From positions 124,001 through 188,000 of the forward strand of contig NZ_WJYO01000003.1 in NCBI RefSeq assembly GCF_010994095.1: a stretch of 64,000 bases of DNA, given 5' to 3'. Positions 52,187-61,991 of this stretch are shown here, piece by piece (positions within the stretch are counted from its first letter, which is position 1; each line of letters opens with the position of its first letter). Made by a program: the position numbers and the translations under genes. The notes beneath the pieces are model-generated. The model was given only the letters and a program-made list of their open reading frames with translations, was not told the DNA's origin and did no database searches. This stretch comes from Mumia xiangluensis. GTDB lineage: Bacteria > Actinomycetota > Actinomycetes > Propionibacteriales > Nocardioidaceae.

Positions 52187-53569
52187 GTGATCGCCGAGCT
52201 CAAGGACGCCCTCGCCGCCGTCGAGCGCGCGAGGGGCGCAGCGTCCGACGCTGACGGACTGGCACGACTGTCGGCCAGCGAGCTGGCGTCTGTCGTGCTG
52301 CTGGCGCAGTCCGTCCGCCGCACGGCTGGGGCCTTGCTCGTGGATGCCACTGCCGTCGCCGACCGCACGCAGGTCGCGAAGTCCCAGGGAGCGACCTCGA
52401 CCACCAGCTGGCTGGCGCAGACAGCGGGCGTGTCCCAGCGCGACGCATCGCGTGACGTCGAGCTGGCGCGTGATCTCTCCACCCACGCACCCCGCACGCG
52501 CGAGGCGCTGAGCCGGCCCGGGATGTCCACGGACAAGGCACGGGTCATCAACGATGCCCTGCGCAAGCTCCCCCGGGACCTGACTGCGGACGAGCGCGAC
52601 ACCGTCGAGTCCGACCTCGTCGACAAGGCCCAGAGGCACTCGTACGAGGATCTTCGTCGCGCCGCTCGACGCGCTGTCGAGAGCATCGACGTCGCACGCG
52701 CTGACCGACTCGAGTCGGCCGCACTGGAGGCCGAGGAGACGCGCGCACGTCGTGAGGCGACCTTCTGGATGACGCGCCCGAGCGATGACGGGATGGTCGA
52801 GGGCGGCTTCGTCGTCGACGCACTGACCGGAGACATCCTGCGTTCCGCGCTCGAGGCCCACACCGCGCCTCGTCGGCAGAGCACGTGCGACGAGCAGCGG
52901 GAGGCCGCCCACGCCTCAGGGGACGGGGCCGCAAGCGCTCACGACGATCACGGGGAGCCAGCGGTCCCGAGCGAGGCACCCGACCACACGCACAAGCTCG
53001 GCCGAGCGTTCATGGACGTGCTGCGTCACCTACCCACCGACGCGTACGGCAACCACGGCGGCATCGCTGCGACGCTCGTCGTCACGGTCGAGGCGGGCAC
53101 GCTCACCGGCGAGCTGGAGCGCGCCGGGACGACGAGCCACGGCACGCGGGTCTCGCCGACGGAGCTCCGGACAATGGCCTGCGGCGCGTCCCTCCTGCCG
53201 GCCGTGCTGGGCGGCGATGGTGTCGCTCTTGACCTGGGTCGCAGACGAAGACTCTTCTCCCCTGCCCAACGGTTGGCCCTCGCACTCCGCGACGGCGGTT
53301 GTGCCTTCCCCGGCTGCGACCGGCCGCCGGGATGGTGCGAAGCCCACCACGCCGACGCGTGGTCCGAAGGCGGCTCCACCAACAGCTCCGACGGCGCACT
53401 CGTCTGCGGCCACCATCACCGCCAGATCCACCACGCCGGCTGGGTCATGCGGATCGCCCGCGACGGGCTGCCCGAGTTCATCCCGCCCACCCGGCTCGAC
53501 CCGAGTCGCACGCCACGGCGCAACGACCGGTGGCGTCCGTCGACGGCGCCGGCGGCGTCGGCCGCGTGA
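52187..53569 (+). CDS. 13E12 repeat family HNH endonuclease-like protein
   Basis: A 460-residue DUF222/13E12-type protein. The N-terminal helical DUF222 region (about 1-250) leads through a variable Asp/His/Ala linker (225-265). The HNH motif lies near 370-415 and reads CAFPGCDRPPGWCEAHHADAW, then GALVCGHHHRQIHH, with the zinc cysteine pairs. The family is multicopy in actinobacterial genomes and often mobile. The GTG start follows GAGAGGAGG. Control by the LexA box is predicted. Confidence 0.92.
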   Translation: MIAELKDALAAVERARGAASDADGLARLSASELASVVLLAQSVRRTAGALLVDATAVADRTQVAKSQGATSTTSWLAQTAGVSQRDASRDVELARDLSTHAPRTREALSRPGMSTDKARVINDALRKLPRDLTADERDTVESDLVDKAQRHSYEDLRRAARRAVESIDVARADRLESAALEAEETRARREATFWMTRPSDDGMVEGGFVVDALTGDILRSALEAHTAPRRQSTCDEQREAAHASGDGAASAHDDHGEPAVPSEAPDHTHKLGRAFMDVLRHLPTDAYGNHGGIAATLVVTVEAGTLTGELERAGTTSHGTRVSPTELRTMACGASLLPAVLGGDGVALDLGRRRRLFSPAQRLALALRDGGCAFPGCDRPPGWCEAHHADAWSEGGSTNSSDGALVCGHHHRQIHHAGWVMRIARDGLPEFIPPTRLDPSRTPRRNDRWRPSTAPAASAA

Positions 53570-53583
53570 TCACCCTGACCAGG

Positions 53584-54018
53584 TCAGTCCGTGAGCAGCG
53601 ACGCGACCTCGTCGGCGCTCCAGGAGAGTGCGTACGCAGGGCCCTGGACGATGACGCCGTCGTCCAGATCGATCTCGAGCTCGTCGTCGTCGACGTGCCC
53701 GCCGAACGGGTCTTCCGCGTACAAGGCGCGCGGAGCGTCTGACCACCGCACCTGGATCTCCCGCCGACCCGGCACCAGGATGAGCTCTGGCCGCGACAAC
53801 CGTATGACGCACACCTCGGCCGCATCGCTCCCGGCCGCATCGCTGTCCGTGCCGCTGTCCGTGCCGCTGTCCGCGCCACTCTCCGTGCCGCAGGCGAGGG
53901 TCCGTTCGGTCACTCCGAGGCTCGTCGAGCTGATCGCGACACGTGCGCCCAGGATGCCTGCGACGGCCACGAGGACGCCGACAACGAGACCGATGAGCAG
54001 CACGACAGCACGCGGCAT
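53584..54018 (-). CDS. Small membrane-anchored protein, unknown function
   Basis: A 144-residue protein with one N-terminal helix (about 4-28) and an extracytoplasmic domain. Residues 45-68 are a Ser/Asp/Gly/Thr repeat (SGTDSGTDSDAAGSDAA), coded by near-identical GTGCCGCTGTCC-type repeats on the plus strand. The rest (VRWSDAPRALYAEDPFGG, then DDDELEIDLDD) is acidic and unrecognised. Two cysteines (about 43 and 70) could pair. It is the last gene of the minus-strand run and converges on the 13E12 gene. A weak CACACT hexamer lies before the ATG. Confidence 0.7.
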   Translation of the reverse strand: MPRAVVLLIGLVVGVLVAVAGILGARVAISSTSLGVTERTLACGTESGADSGTDSGTDSDAAGSDAAEVCVIRLSRPELILVPGRREIQVRWSDAPRALYAEDPFGGHVDDDELEIDLDDGVIVQGPAYALSWSADEVASLLTD

Positions 54019-54044
54019 GACGGACAGTGTGGCGCAGCCGCGGC

Positions 54045-55514
54045 TCAGTCGGTGCGGCGGGCCACCTGATAGCCGTCAGTGTCCAGCACGACCTCCCACG
54101 ACGTGCCGGGGTGCTGCTGGCTGGCGTACGCAGCCGCATCGGGAGCCTGATCGCCCCAGCCGGTGTAGGCGTCGATGACCATCCACTCCGGGACGGCGTC
54201 GCCGACCGTGCCCGTCCAGTACACGGTGCGACCGGTGGCGAGGTGCGTGATCATCCCGATGTCGGTCTCGACGCTGGACCCTTCGGTGACGAGGTCGAGG
54301 ACCTCCTGGGCTGCGGCTGCTCGTGGGCTCGGCTCGTACGTCGCTGGGTCGACGAGGCGGGACAGCGGATACTGCGGGAGCAGCGCGAGTGCCACGGCGG
54401 CGGCGATCGCGGGCACGTGCGTCGCATAGCGACGCAGCCACGGCGGTGACGCCCACGCCGAGTCCGCGCCGGCGTCCGCCGCGTCCACCTCGTCCGCCGT
54501 ACGAAGTCGAGCGATCGCGTCGAGCATCGCCGCGAAGACGACCGGCATGACCACGAGGGCGTAGTGCCAGTCCGTGCCCCAGTAGTACTCGTTGTCGCCG
54601 ACGAACCGCCACAGCAGCGTCGGGCCTGCGACCAGCACCCACGGCGAGCGCAGCGCCAGGAAACCGGTGATGCCGAACGTCGTGAGCAGCGTCGGCAGCT
54701 TGAGGTCCCATCCGGTCCAGAACGTCGTCCACGGCCCCGGTCCGCCGTCCCCGTCCGCGCCGATGACGCCGACGTAGTCGTAGCCACCTCCCGGGTTGAA
54801 CGCCGGGATGATGACGAACAGCGTGAGCAGGAAGCCACCGAGTCCGATCGCGGCGGTCGCCAGGCCGATGCGGCGTGCACCCGACAGCGCGAGCACGACA
54901 CCGACCGCGAGGACGGTGAGGCCCAGGTCCTCCTTGACCAGCAGGAGCGGGAGGGACCACAGCGCAGCAGCCATCCACCTCCGTTCGACGTACGCGATGC
55001 CGGCGAGAGCCAGGAACAGCACGCCGAAGGCGACCTCGTGGAAGTCGACCCACACGGCCGATGCGATCCCGAAGGACAGCCCGTACGCGACACCGACCGC
55101 GAGACCTGCCGCCGTCTCGAGCAGGCGGACCGCACCACGGGCGATCACGTAGACCGACAGTGCGATCAAGACAGCCTGGGCGACCAGCAGCGTACGACCG
55201 TCGGGGAACACGCGGTAGAAGGGTGCGACCAGGGCCGTGATCGGCGAGAAGTGGTCGCCGAGGATGTTGTAGCCCGGGGCCTTGATGTCGACGATCGGCG
55301 CCTCGAGCCGGGAGTACGCGGCGATCGCCTGCTCGAAGATCGCGTTGTCCCACGACGGGGTCTCGAAGCGCCGGAAGCGCAGCAGCGACAGGGCGGCGTA
55401 CGCGGTGCCGCACAGCAGCGCCAGGACGGCGGGGCCGACGACGGCGGGTTCGAGGATGGTGGCTCTCGAACGCTGTTCGACGCGAGGGTCGTCGTCGGTC
55501 AGCGGGTCGGTCAT
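54045..55514 (-). CDS. DUF2079 family integral membrane protein
   Basis: A 489-residue multi-helix membrane protein of the GT-C glycosyltransferase-like DUF2079 family. An N-terminal helix (about 27-46) is followed by FETPSWDNAIFEQAIAAYS and ILGDHFSPITALVAPFYR, conserved family phrases with acidic and histidine residues that may hold the active site. About nine helices follow and the C-terminal 110 residues are extracytoplasmic. Such proteins probably transfer sugars from lipid carriers; the substrate is unknown. Its ATG overlaps the stop of the esterase gene (ATGA). Confidence 0.85.
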   Translation of the reverse strand: MTDPLTDDDPRVEQRSRATILEPAVVGPAVLALLCGTAYAALSLLRFRRFETPSWDNAIFEQAIAAYSRLEAPIVDIKAPGYNILGDHFSPITALVAPFYRVFPDGRTLLVAQAVLIALSVYVIARGAVRLLETAAGLAVGVAYGLSFGIASAVWVDFHEVAFGVLFLALAGIAYVERRWMAAALWSLPLLLVKEDLGLTVLAVGVVLALSGARRIGLATAAIGLGGFLLTLFVIIPAFNPGGGYDYVGVIGADGDGGPGPWTTFWTGWDLKLPTLLTTFGITGFLALRSPWVLVAGPTLLWRFVGDNEYYWGTDWHYALVVMPVVFAAMLDAIARLRTADEVDAADAGADSAWASPPWLRRYATHVPAIAAAVALALLPQYPLSRLVDPATYEPSPRAAAAQEVLDLVTEGSSVETDIGMITHLATGRTVYWTGTVGDAVPEWMVIDAYTGWGDQAPDAAAYASQQHPGTSWEVVLDTDGYQVARRTD

Positions 55515-56421
55515 GCGGACACGTTAGCCGGAGCCTCGAGGGCCGAGCCCAGGAAGGTCAGCTGCGCCGGCGCCATCCGCCGCCAGTAGCCGCGGTCGTG
55601 GTCGCCGCGTTGGAAACCGCCCGCCGGTCGGGCCTCGAACCCGTGCACGAAGTCACGTGACGCCGCGAGGAACGGATCGCCTCTCCCGCAGTCGATCCGT
55701 ACGGCGATTCCGGCGAGGTCGTCCTGGCGTCCCATCAGGTCCACGTCGGCGAAGTCCTCCGCGTCGTCGTACGCCCCGGGAGCCGTGTCCTTGAAGTGGT
55801 GCCAGAGTGCCGGGCTCATCGCACCGACAGCCGCGACCCGCTCCGGCCCGAGCGTCCTGGCCAGGTGCAGCGCACCGAAGCCGCCCATCGACCAACCGAG
55901 GAAGCCGATCCGGTCGGTGCGCAGCCCGTGGCCCGCCAGGAGCGGGAGGAACTCGTCGACGACCATGGCGCCGGCGTCCTCACCGTCGTCCCGGGCGTGC
56001 CAGTACGTCTCGCCTCCATCGATGCTCGCGAGCGCGAACGGCGCAGTGCCGCCTGCTACGACGGAGGCCAGGAACCGGTCGAGCGCGAGGTAGCGACGGC
56101 TGAACGCCGACGCGTGGTCGTTGCCGCGGCCGTGAAGGACGACTACCACCGGAAGCTCGGCGCGCTCAGCCGGGCCGGAGCCGCCGGGCGGCCAGGCGAT
56201 GGACCAGCCGCACTGCTTCCCACGGCGGGCGGCGGACGTGATGGATCCGCTCAGCAGACGTCCGGGCCGGTTGCCGGGAACGACCCGTCCTCACCGTCGC
56301 TCGCCCACGTGAGCGCCGCGAAGCCTCCTCCCGCTGCGGCTGCGACGACACCTGCGCCGAGGAGAAGCCGCCGCCTCGACAGCCGAGCGGGCGCTGGAGG
56401 GTCGTCGTCGGCGCGAGGCAT
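55511..56421 (-). pseudogene. Tat-exported alpha/beta esterase, frameshifted
   Basis: The ATG at 56421 begins a 56-residue frame with a twin-arginine signal (SRRRLLLGAGVVAAAA) that ends in TGA at 56251. The esterase core lies in another frame. Read back from LPVVVVLHGRGND it continues upstream as VVPGNRPGRLLSG and CGWSIAWPPGG, typical of this esterase family, and it has no usable start codon before residue-like GTG at 56149, inside the core strand. Adding one base between 56253 and 56293 joins both into a 303-residue protein with GWSMGGFG nucleophile. It is either a sequencing error or a recent mutation. The mature enzyme would be exported, coupled to the DUF2079 gene. Confidence 0.85.
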
Positions 56422-56440
56422 GGACACATTGTGGCCGCCG

Positions 56441-57217
56441 CTAGTACCAGCCCGCGCCCTGCTTGAAGGACTGCGCGGCGCACGGGGTGCCGTAGACGTC
56501 CTTGATGTAGCCGAGTCCCCACGTGATCTGGGTCGCCGGGTTCGTCTCCCAGTCGGCACCGGCCGAGGCCATCTTGGAGCCTGGCAGCGCCTGCGGGATG
56601 CCGTACGCGCTCGAGGTGGGGTTGTCGGCGTTCCAGCGCCAGTTGCTCTCGCCGACCCACAGGTCGTTCAGGCAGCTGAACTGATCGGCGCCGAAGCCGA
56701 AGTCAGAGAGGAGCGCCTTGGCGATCTGGCGAGGGTCGCGATCCTGCATGCGTGCCGTCTTGGTGATGATCTTGCTCGCGCCGGCGGCCTTGGCGACCTG
56801 CTGCTTCTTGGCGGCAGCGATCGACCTAGCCTTCGTGGGTGCAGCCTTCTCGGTGGCAGCCTTGTCCGGTGCTGTCCTCGCCGGGGCAGCCTTCTCGTCG
56901 GCGACCGCAGGTCGCTCGGAGGAACGGGAGACGTCGGTCTCCCCACGATCGGCGACGACGCCGGAGACGTCGGCACGTCCGAGCCCGCCGGCACCTGCGG
57001 CCGTGTTGTCCGTCTCAGGAGCTGCCGAAGCGCTGACGACACCGCCGCCGACGAAGGCGACGGCAGCCGTGGCGGCAGCTGCGACGGCGATCCGGCGGCG
57101 CGACGCGGGCGCCAGCAGCCGCGAGGCGGTCGAGGCGCGCGCGGCCTTGCGCTTACCGCCCTGGGCGGCATGACGGCGCGCAGGCGTGAGGGGGCCAGAC
57201 TTGTGGGGGGAATGCAC
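56441..57217 (-). CDS. Secreted lytic transglycosylase-like protein
   Basis: A 258-residue wall enzyme. A basic N-terminus (1-45) leads to a helix and AxA cleavage site (about 43-66). An Ala/Lys/Thr-rich stalk runs to about residue 155. The C-terminal 85 residues form a lysozyme-like domain: FSCLNDLWVGESNWRWNADN with the catalytic glutamate, then SSAYGIPQALPGSKMASAG and WGLGYIKDVYGTPCAAQSF. It cleaves glycan strands. GTG start after GGAGG with 7-nt spacing. It is followed by the esterase gene after 19 nt. Confidence 0.9.
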   Translation of the reverse strand: MHSPHKSGPLTPARRHAAQGGKRKAARASTASRLLAPASRRRIAVAAAATAAVAFVGGGVVSASAAPETDNTAAGAGGLGRADVSGVVADRGETDVSRSSERPAVADEKAAPARTAPDKAATEKAAPTKARSIAAAKKQQVAKAAGASKIITKTARMQDRDPRQIAKALLSDFGFGADQFSCLNDLWVGESNWRWNADNPTSSAYGIPQALPGSKMASAGADWETNPATQITWGLGYIKDVYGTPCAAQSFKQGAGWY

Positions 57218-57353
57218 TCGTGGTCCTCCGGGGGAAGGAGTCGCGGGTCAGAAGTCCCCAGCATGCGTCGAGACAGAATCGTTATCAAACGGACAAACCG
57301 ATCAAAGCGGCCGGATCGCCGCCCTGACCTGCACCGATGGCACTTCCTGAGAA

Positions 57354-58541
57354 TTACGCCTGCGCGTCCTCAGACTTCTCCTTCGCCCCCAGGAGCAGGT
57401 TGTCCCCTGTCTCGGGATCGAAGAGGTGCAGCTTCGACACGTCCATGATCAGCTCGGCCTGCTCGCCGACCCCGACCCGGGTCGTCGGCTCGAGGCTGAC
57501 CACGATCTGCTGTTGCATCTTCTCGCCGTCGAGGTCCTTCGCCAGATCGTCCAGCGTCTTCCGCACCTGCTCCGGCGCCTCGAACGGGATGTAGGCGTAC
57601 TGCTCGTTGCCGAGCCACTCCACGACGTCGACGTCGGCGTTGAAGCTCACCGCTCCCTCGGGCGGCTGCGGCGACGACGCGTCGACGAAGTGCTCCGGGC
57701 GGATCCCCGCGATCAGCAGCTCGTGCCCCTCGGCTGCCTTCGCCATCTCGGGCGGCATCGTGAACGTCACGAACGGCAGCTCCATCTGGTCGCCCTTCGG
57801 CCGCGCGGGCAGCATGTTCATCGGGGGCGACCCGATGAAGCCGGCGACGAACAGGTTGACCGGCTTCTCGTAGAGCTCCCGCGGCGTCGCGACCTGCTGC
57901 AGCACGCCCTTCTTGAGCAGCGCCACGCGGTCGCCGAGCGTCATCGCCTCAGTCTGGTCGTGCGTCACGTAGACGGTCGTCACCCCGAGCTTGCGCTGCA
58001 GCCGGGCGATCTCGGTACGCATCTGGCCGCGCAGCTTCGCGTCCAGGTTCGACAGCGGCTCGTCGAAGAGGAACGCCTGCGCGTCTCGGACGATCGCGCG
58101 TCCCATCGCGACGCGCTGCCGCTGGCCGCCCGACAGGTTGGCCGGCTTGCGTTCCAGGAACTCGGTCAGCTCGAGCGTCTCCGCAGCGTCGCGCACCTTC
58201 CTGTCGATCTCGTCCTCCTTGGCACCCTTGTGCAGGCGCAGGGGGAAGGCGATGTTCTCGTACACGCTGAGGTGCGGGTAGAGCGCGTAGTTCTGGAAGA
58301 CCATCGCGAGATTGCGGTCGCGCGGCGGCTTCTCGTTGACGCGTTCGCCTCCGATCATCATGTCCCCGGAGGTGATCTCCTCCAGGCCGACGATCATCCG
58401 CAGCAGCGTGGACTTGCCGCATCCGGAGGGGCCGACGAGGATCACGAACTCCCCGTCGTCGATCTCGAGGCTGACGTCGCGCACCGCCGGCGCGTTGTCG
58501 CCGTACTGCTTGACGATGTTCTTCATCTCGATGGTGGCCAT
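57354..58541 (-). CDS. Sugar ABC transporter ATP-binding protein (MsmK/UgpC/SugC-like)
   Basis: A 395-residue ATPase of the carbohydrate importer class. Walker A is GPSGCGKST, the signature [17 protein letters not shown], Walker [16 protein letters not shown] and the switch [14 protein letters not shown]. The C-terminal 150 residues are OB/TOBE-type regulatory domains ([12 protein letters not shown]). Start ATG at 58541 with GAAGGG 9 nt upstream, 5 nt from the permease stop. It completes a four-gene importer; by resemblance of the binding protein, trehalose or a related disaccharide is likely. Confidence 0.93.
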   Translation of the reverse strand: MATIEMKNIVKQYGDNAPAVRDVSLEIDDGEFVILVGPSGCGKSTLLRMIVGLEEITSGDMMIGGERVNEKPPRDRNLAMVFQNYALYPHLSVYENIAFPLRLHKGAKEDEIDRKVRDAAETLELTEFLERKPANLSGGQRQRVAMGRAIVRDAQAFLFDEPLSNLDAKLRGQMRTEIARLQRKLGVTTVYVTHDQTEAMTLGDRVALLKKGVLQQVATPRELYEKPVNLFVAGFIGSPPMNMLPARPKGDQMELPFVTFTMPPEMAKAAEGHELLIAGIRPEHFVDASSPQPPEGAVSFNADVDVVEWLGNEQYAYIPFEAPEQVRKTLDDLAKDLDGEKMQQQIVVSLEPTTRVGVGEQAELIMDVSKLHLFDPETGDNLLLGAKEKSEDAQA

Positions 58542-58546
58542 GGTGA

Positions 58547-59545
58547 TCAACCCTTCACTGCACCGGAGGTCAGCCCGGAGACGATCTTGCGCTGGAACAG
58601 AAGGACGATGACGAAGATCGGGATCGTCACGACGACCGAGGCAGCCGCGATGGCCGCGATCGGCTGGTCGAACTGCGACGCGCCCGTGAAGAACGCCAAC
58701 GACGCCGGCACCGGGATCGATCTCTCGGTCGAGCTCAGGGATATGCCGAACACGAAGTCGTTCCAGGCGAAGAAGAACGTGATGATCGCCGCCGTGAAGA
58801 CGCCCGGCGCGGCGAGCGGCACGATCACCTTCCGGAACGCCTGCCACGCCGTCGCCCCGTCGACCTCGGCCGCCTGCTCCATCTCCCACGGGATCTCGCG
58901 GAAGAACGCCGACAGCACCCAGATCGACATCGGGAGCGTGAACGAGAGGTACGGGATGATCAGGCCGATCCAGGTGTCGTAGATGCCGATCGCGCGCCAC
59001 ATGTCGAACAGCGGGCCGACCAGTGCAACCACCGGGAACATCGCGATCGCCAGCGCGACCGAGAGCACCAGCTTCTTGCCGCGGAACCGCAGGCGGGCCA
59101 CCGCGTACGCCGCGAAGGTGGCGAGCACGACCGAGATCGACGTCGAGATGATCGAGATGCCGAACGAGTTGAACAGCGCGTGCTGGAACAGGCTGAACTC
59201 GAAGACTGTCTCGTAGTTGGTGAAGCCCGGGTCGTGCGGCAGGAACCCGCCCTGGTTCACGTCGGCGTTGCCACCCTTGAGCGACAGGGAAACCAGATAG
59301 ACGACCGGCGTCAGCGTGTAGAGCACGATCAGCTCGGCCCCGACGATCGAGGCCCACGAGATCTGCGGGGCGTTGTCGCCGATGGCGAGGCCGACGGCGC
59401 CCGTCAGCACGAACACCGTGCCGGTGATCAGCCAGAGCCAGAGGTCCGGACGGTCGATGAGCCACAGCCCGGCGCCGGCGAAGATCAGGCCGATCGCGAT
59501 CGCGGCGAGCGACCACACCACGCGGGACTTGCGTCGCGGTGACAT
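58547..59545 (-). CDS. Sugar ABC transporter permease (SugB-like)
   Basis: A 332-residue permease. The usual six helices are preceded by an extra 70-residue segment with two helices (about 9-28 and 35-55). The EAA loop that binds the ATPase is [23 protein letters not shown] near residue 220. The gene starts 1 nt from the stop of the first permease gene. Confidence 0.92.
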   Translation of the reverse strand: MSPRRKSRVVWSLAAIAIGLIFAGAGLWLIDRPDLWLWLITGTVFVLTGAVGLAIGDNAPQISWASIVGAELIVLYTLTPVVYLVSLSLKGGNADVNQGGFLPHDPGFTNYETVFEFSLFQHALFNSFGISIISTSISVVLATFAAYAVARLRFRGKKLVLSVALAIAMFPVVALVGPLFDMWRAIGIYDTWIGLIIPYLSFTLPMSIWVLSAFFREIPWEMEQAAEVDGATAWQAFRKVIVPLAAPGVFTAAIITFFFAWNDFVFGISLSSTERSIPVPASLAFFTGASQFDQPIAAIAAASVVVTIPIFVIVLLFQRKIVSGLTSGAVKG

Positions 59546-59546
59546 G

Positions 59547-60488
59547 TCAGTCTCCCCTCACCTGGCTCAGGTCCACCCGGAACAGCTTCATCAACCCGAA
59601 CGCGATGATGAGGACCGAGAGGAACAGGAGCACGGACATGGCGGACCCGAGGCCGAGCTCGACGCGCTGGATCATCGCGTTGTAGACGAGCCCCGACGGT
59701 GGCGCGGTGCCGTTGGCGAACCCGGTCATGATGAACGGGCTGTCGAAGATCCGGTACGCGTCGAGCGCCCGGAAGAGAACGGCGACCATGATCGCGGCCC
59801 GCATCGACGGCAGGATCACCTTCGTGAGCCGCTGCGTCCACGTCGCGCCGTCGACGGTCGCCGCCTCGATCGCGTCGTTCGGCACCTGCGAGAGCCCGGC
59901 GAGCAGCAGCAGCGACACGAACGGTGTCGTCTTCCAGATCTCGGCCAGGCAGATGACGAAGATCGAACCCCAGAAGTCGTCGAAGAGGTTCGTGCCCGGG
60001 TCGAGATGGAGCCACTGGTTGACGAACCCGGTGGTCGGCTGGAACGCGTACAGCCATGCATAGGCCGAGACGACCGTGATGATGCCGTACGGCACGAGGA
60101 TCGAGGCTCGGACGAGACCGCGAGCGACCAGGATGTTGTTCATCACCATCGCGAACGCGAAGCCGATCACGAGCTCGACGGCCACGGTGACGACCATGAT
60201 GAAGACGGCGACCCCGACCGCGCGCCACCACAGCGAGTCCGACAGCACGACCCCGTAGTTCGAGATGCCGACGAACTCCCGGTTGTCCGGGTCCGTGAGG
60301 CGGTAGCTGAACGTTGACAGGTAGAGCGCTCGCAGCATCGGCCAGGCGGTCACCAGCAGCATGACCGCGACCGCAGGGCCGGCGAGCTTCCAGCCGAGCC
60401 GGTTCTCCGCGCTCTCCGGTGACCGCGCCTTCGCACGCCGCCCGCCGGGCGCCGCCTTCGTCGGCTCGAGCGTCGTCGTGCTCGCCAT
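59547..60488 (-). CDS. Sugar ABC transporter permease (SugA-like)
   Basis: A 313-residue permease with six helices after a basic Ala/Pro-rich N-terminus of 30 residues. The EAA loop reads DAIEAATVDGATWTQRLTKVILP near 205. Two ATGs are possible: 60494 lies only 2 nt from GGGAGG (60497-60502), while 60488 lies 8 nt away and is preferred. The pair of permeases forms the channel of the importer. Confidence 0.9.
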   Translation of the reverse strand: MASTTTLEPTKAAPGGRRAKARSPESAENRLGWKLAGPAVAVMLLVTAWPMLRALYLSTFSYRLTDPDNREFVGISNYGVVLSDSLWWRAVGVAVFIMVVTVAVELVIGFAFAMVMNNILVARGLVRASILVPYGIITVVSAYAWLYAFQPTTGFVNQWLHLDPGTNLFDDFWGSIFVICLAEIWKTTPFVSLLLLAGLSQVPNDAIEAATVDGATWTQRLTKVILPSMRAAIMVAVLFRALDAYRIFDSPFIMTGFANGTAPPSGLVYNAMIQRVELGLGSAMSVLLFLSVLIIAFGLMKLFRVDLSQVRGD

Positions 60489-60519
60489 CGTCATCGCCTC
60501 CCGCTCACAGCAGCGCTTC

Positions 60520-61842
60520 TCACAGCAGGGCCTTGCCTTGAAGGACGTCCTCGATGTACTGCTGCGACTCTTCCGGAGTCGTGTCGGGATCGACCGACGA
60601 CGGCGGGTGCCAGCTCGAGTAGAGCGCCGTGCTGATGTCGCTCCAGTACGGCGTCAGCGGCCGCGGTGCCGCGGCGTCGATGCTCTCGCGCCACAGCGCG
60701 GACATCGGGAACGCTTCCTTCATCTCCGGGTCGTCGTAGACCGCCGACCGCGCCGGCTGGTTGCCCGACGACTGCGCGTACGTCTTCTGGCTCTCCGCCG
60801 ACGTCAGGCAGGCGGCAGCCTCGTACGCGGCGTCGGTGTGCTTGCCGTAGTTCGACACCCCGATGTTGATGCCGCCGTACGGCGGGCGGCTCTCGTCGTC
60901 GTCGGTGGTCTGCGGGTAGCGGACCCAGCCGAGGTCGTCCTTGAACGGAGCGACGTTCGGGTCGGAGTAGACGTACGTCCAGTTGACCAGGAACCCGCCG
61001 TCGGCTGCTGAGAACGACGCCACCGTGCCACCCTCGTCGGCGTTCGACAGCGCCGGTGGTGCCGCCGAGGAGTTGCCGAGCTTGGAGACGACCTCCGCGG
61101 CCGCCTTGCCCTCAGGGGTGTCGATGGTGATCTTCGCGTCCTTGCCGTCCTGCGGGTCCTCGAGGATCTGGCCGCCTGCGCCGGAGATCAGCGCGTTGAT
61201 CCACACCGAGTAGCCCTCGTAGCGCTTGGCCTGCACGCTGACCGTGGTCTGCGTCTGCTCGGCCGCGTCGATGATCTGGTCCCAGGTGACCGGCTTGGTC
61301 ATGTCGAGGCCGGCCTTCTCGGCAACGGACTTCTTGAACCACAGGATCTGCGTGTTCGACCACAGGGGCACGGCGACCAGGTTGTCGTCGTACGTCGCAG
61401 CCTCGACCGCGCCGTCGAGCATGCCCTCGGACAGCTGGGTCTGCTGCTCCTTGGGGATCGGCTGGAGGAAGCCCGCGTTGGCGAACTCCGCGGTGAACGC
61501 GGGGTCGAGGCTCATGAGGTCGATCGACTCGTCCTCCGCCGCGAGACGCCGCACGAGCTGCTCGCGCTGCTGGGAGGCGTCGTTGGGGAGGAGGCGCACC
61601 GTGATGTCGTACGCACCGTTCGACTCCTCGGAGCACTTCAGAGCCAGGTACGCCTGTCCACCCGGGGCCTGGTTGCCGTCCTCGTCGGTGACGTACGCCT
61701 CCAGGTTCGAGACGTCCGGGTTGATGTACCAGTTGAGTGTCGGCGTGTCTCCGCTCGACTCTCCGCCGCACGCGGCGAGCCCCGCCGCCGCACCGGCGAC
61801 CGCGGCGATTGCCGCGACCCGCCGTCGAGCCCTGATCCCCAT
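60520..61842 (-). CDS. Sugar ABC transporter substrate-binding lipoprotein (LpqY-like)
   Basis: A 440-residue binding protein, family 1. Lipobox ends at C25 (AGLAAC). The phrase SQQREQLVRRLAAEDESIDLMSLDPAFTAEFANAGFL resembles LpqY of M. tuberculosis, which imports trehalose with SugABC; the gene order binding protein, permease, permease, ATPase is the same. Trehalose, or a related alpha-glucoside, is thus the best guess. GGAG lies 6 nt before the ATG. About 31 nt separate its stop from the first permease. Confidence 0.88.
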   Translation of the reverse strand: MGIRARRRVAAIAAVAGAAAGLAACGGESSGDTPTLNWYINPDVSNLEAYVTDEDGNQAPGGQAYLALKCSEESNGAYDITVRLLPNDASQQREQLVRRLAAEDESIDLMSLDPAFTAEFANAGFLQPIPKEQQTQLSEGMLDGAVEAATYDDNLVAVPLWSNTQILWFKKSVAEKAGLDMTKPVTWDQIIDAAEQTQTTVSVQAKRYEGYSVWINALISGAGGQILEDPQDGKDAKITIDTPEGKAAAEVVSKLGNSSAAPPALSNADEGGTVASFSAADGGFLVNWTYVYSDPNVAPFKDDLGWVRYPQTTDDDESRPPYGGINIGVSNYGKHTDAAYEAAACLTSAESQKTYAQSSGNQPARSAVYDDPEMKEAFPMSALWRESIDAAAPRPLTPYWSDISTALYSSWHPPSSVDPDTTPEESQQYIEDVLQGKALL

Positions 61843-61934
61843 CGAACGCTCCCGTCCGTTGCGGCGCTGGCCCGCGCCTGACGTACGTGACCTCCCTCAC
61901 TGAAGCACACCGGAGCGTGCGCTGCAGACCAAGC

Positions 61935-61973
61935 AGCGGCCCCGGGAGCCGACCGGGTCCCGGGGCCGCTTTT
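61935..61973 (-). terminator. Intrinsic hairpin terminator after phoH
   Basis: Arms 61935-61947 and 61958-61970 are perfect over 13 bp with a 10-nt loop. On the plus strand a TTTT begins at the last stem base, 61970. It lies 19 bp past the phoH stop and upstream of the sugar transporter operon, and so insulates the two. Confidence 0.82.
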
Positions 61974-61991
61974 CGCGGACAGCGCGCCGAA

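Noticed and set aside
57218-57353. Cyclic di-AMP riboswitch in front of the transglycosylase gene
   Set aside because: Actinobacterial wall hydrolases often have one, but the 136-bp region is too short and its conserved core bases are not found; only a possible GATAAC -10 is seen.
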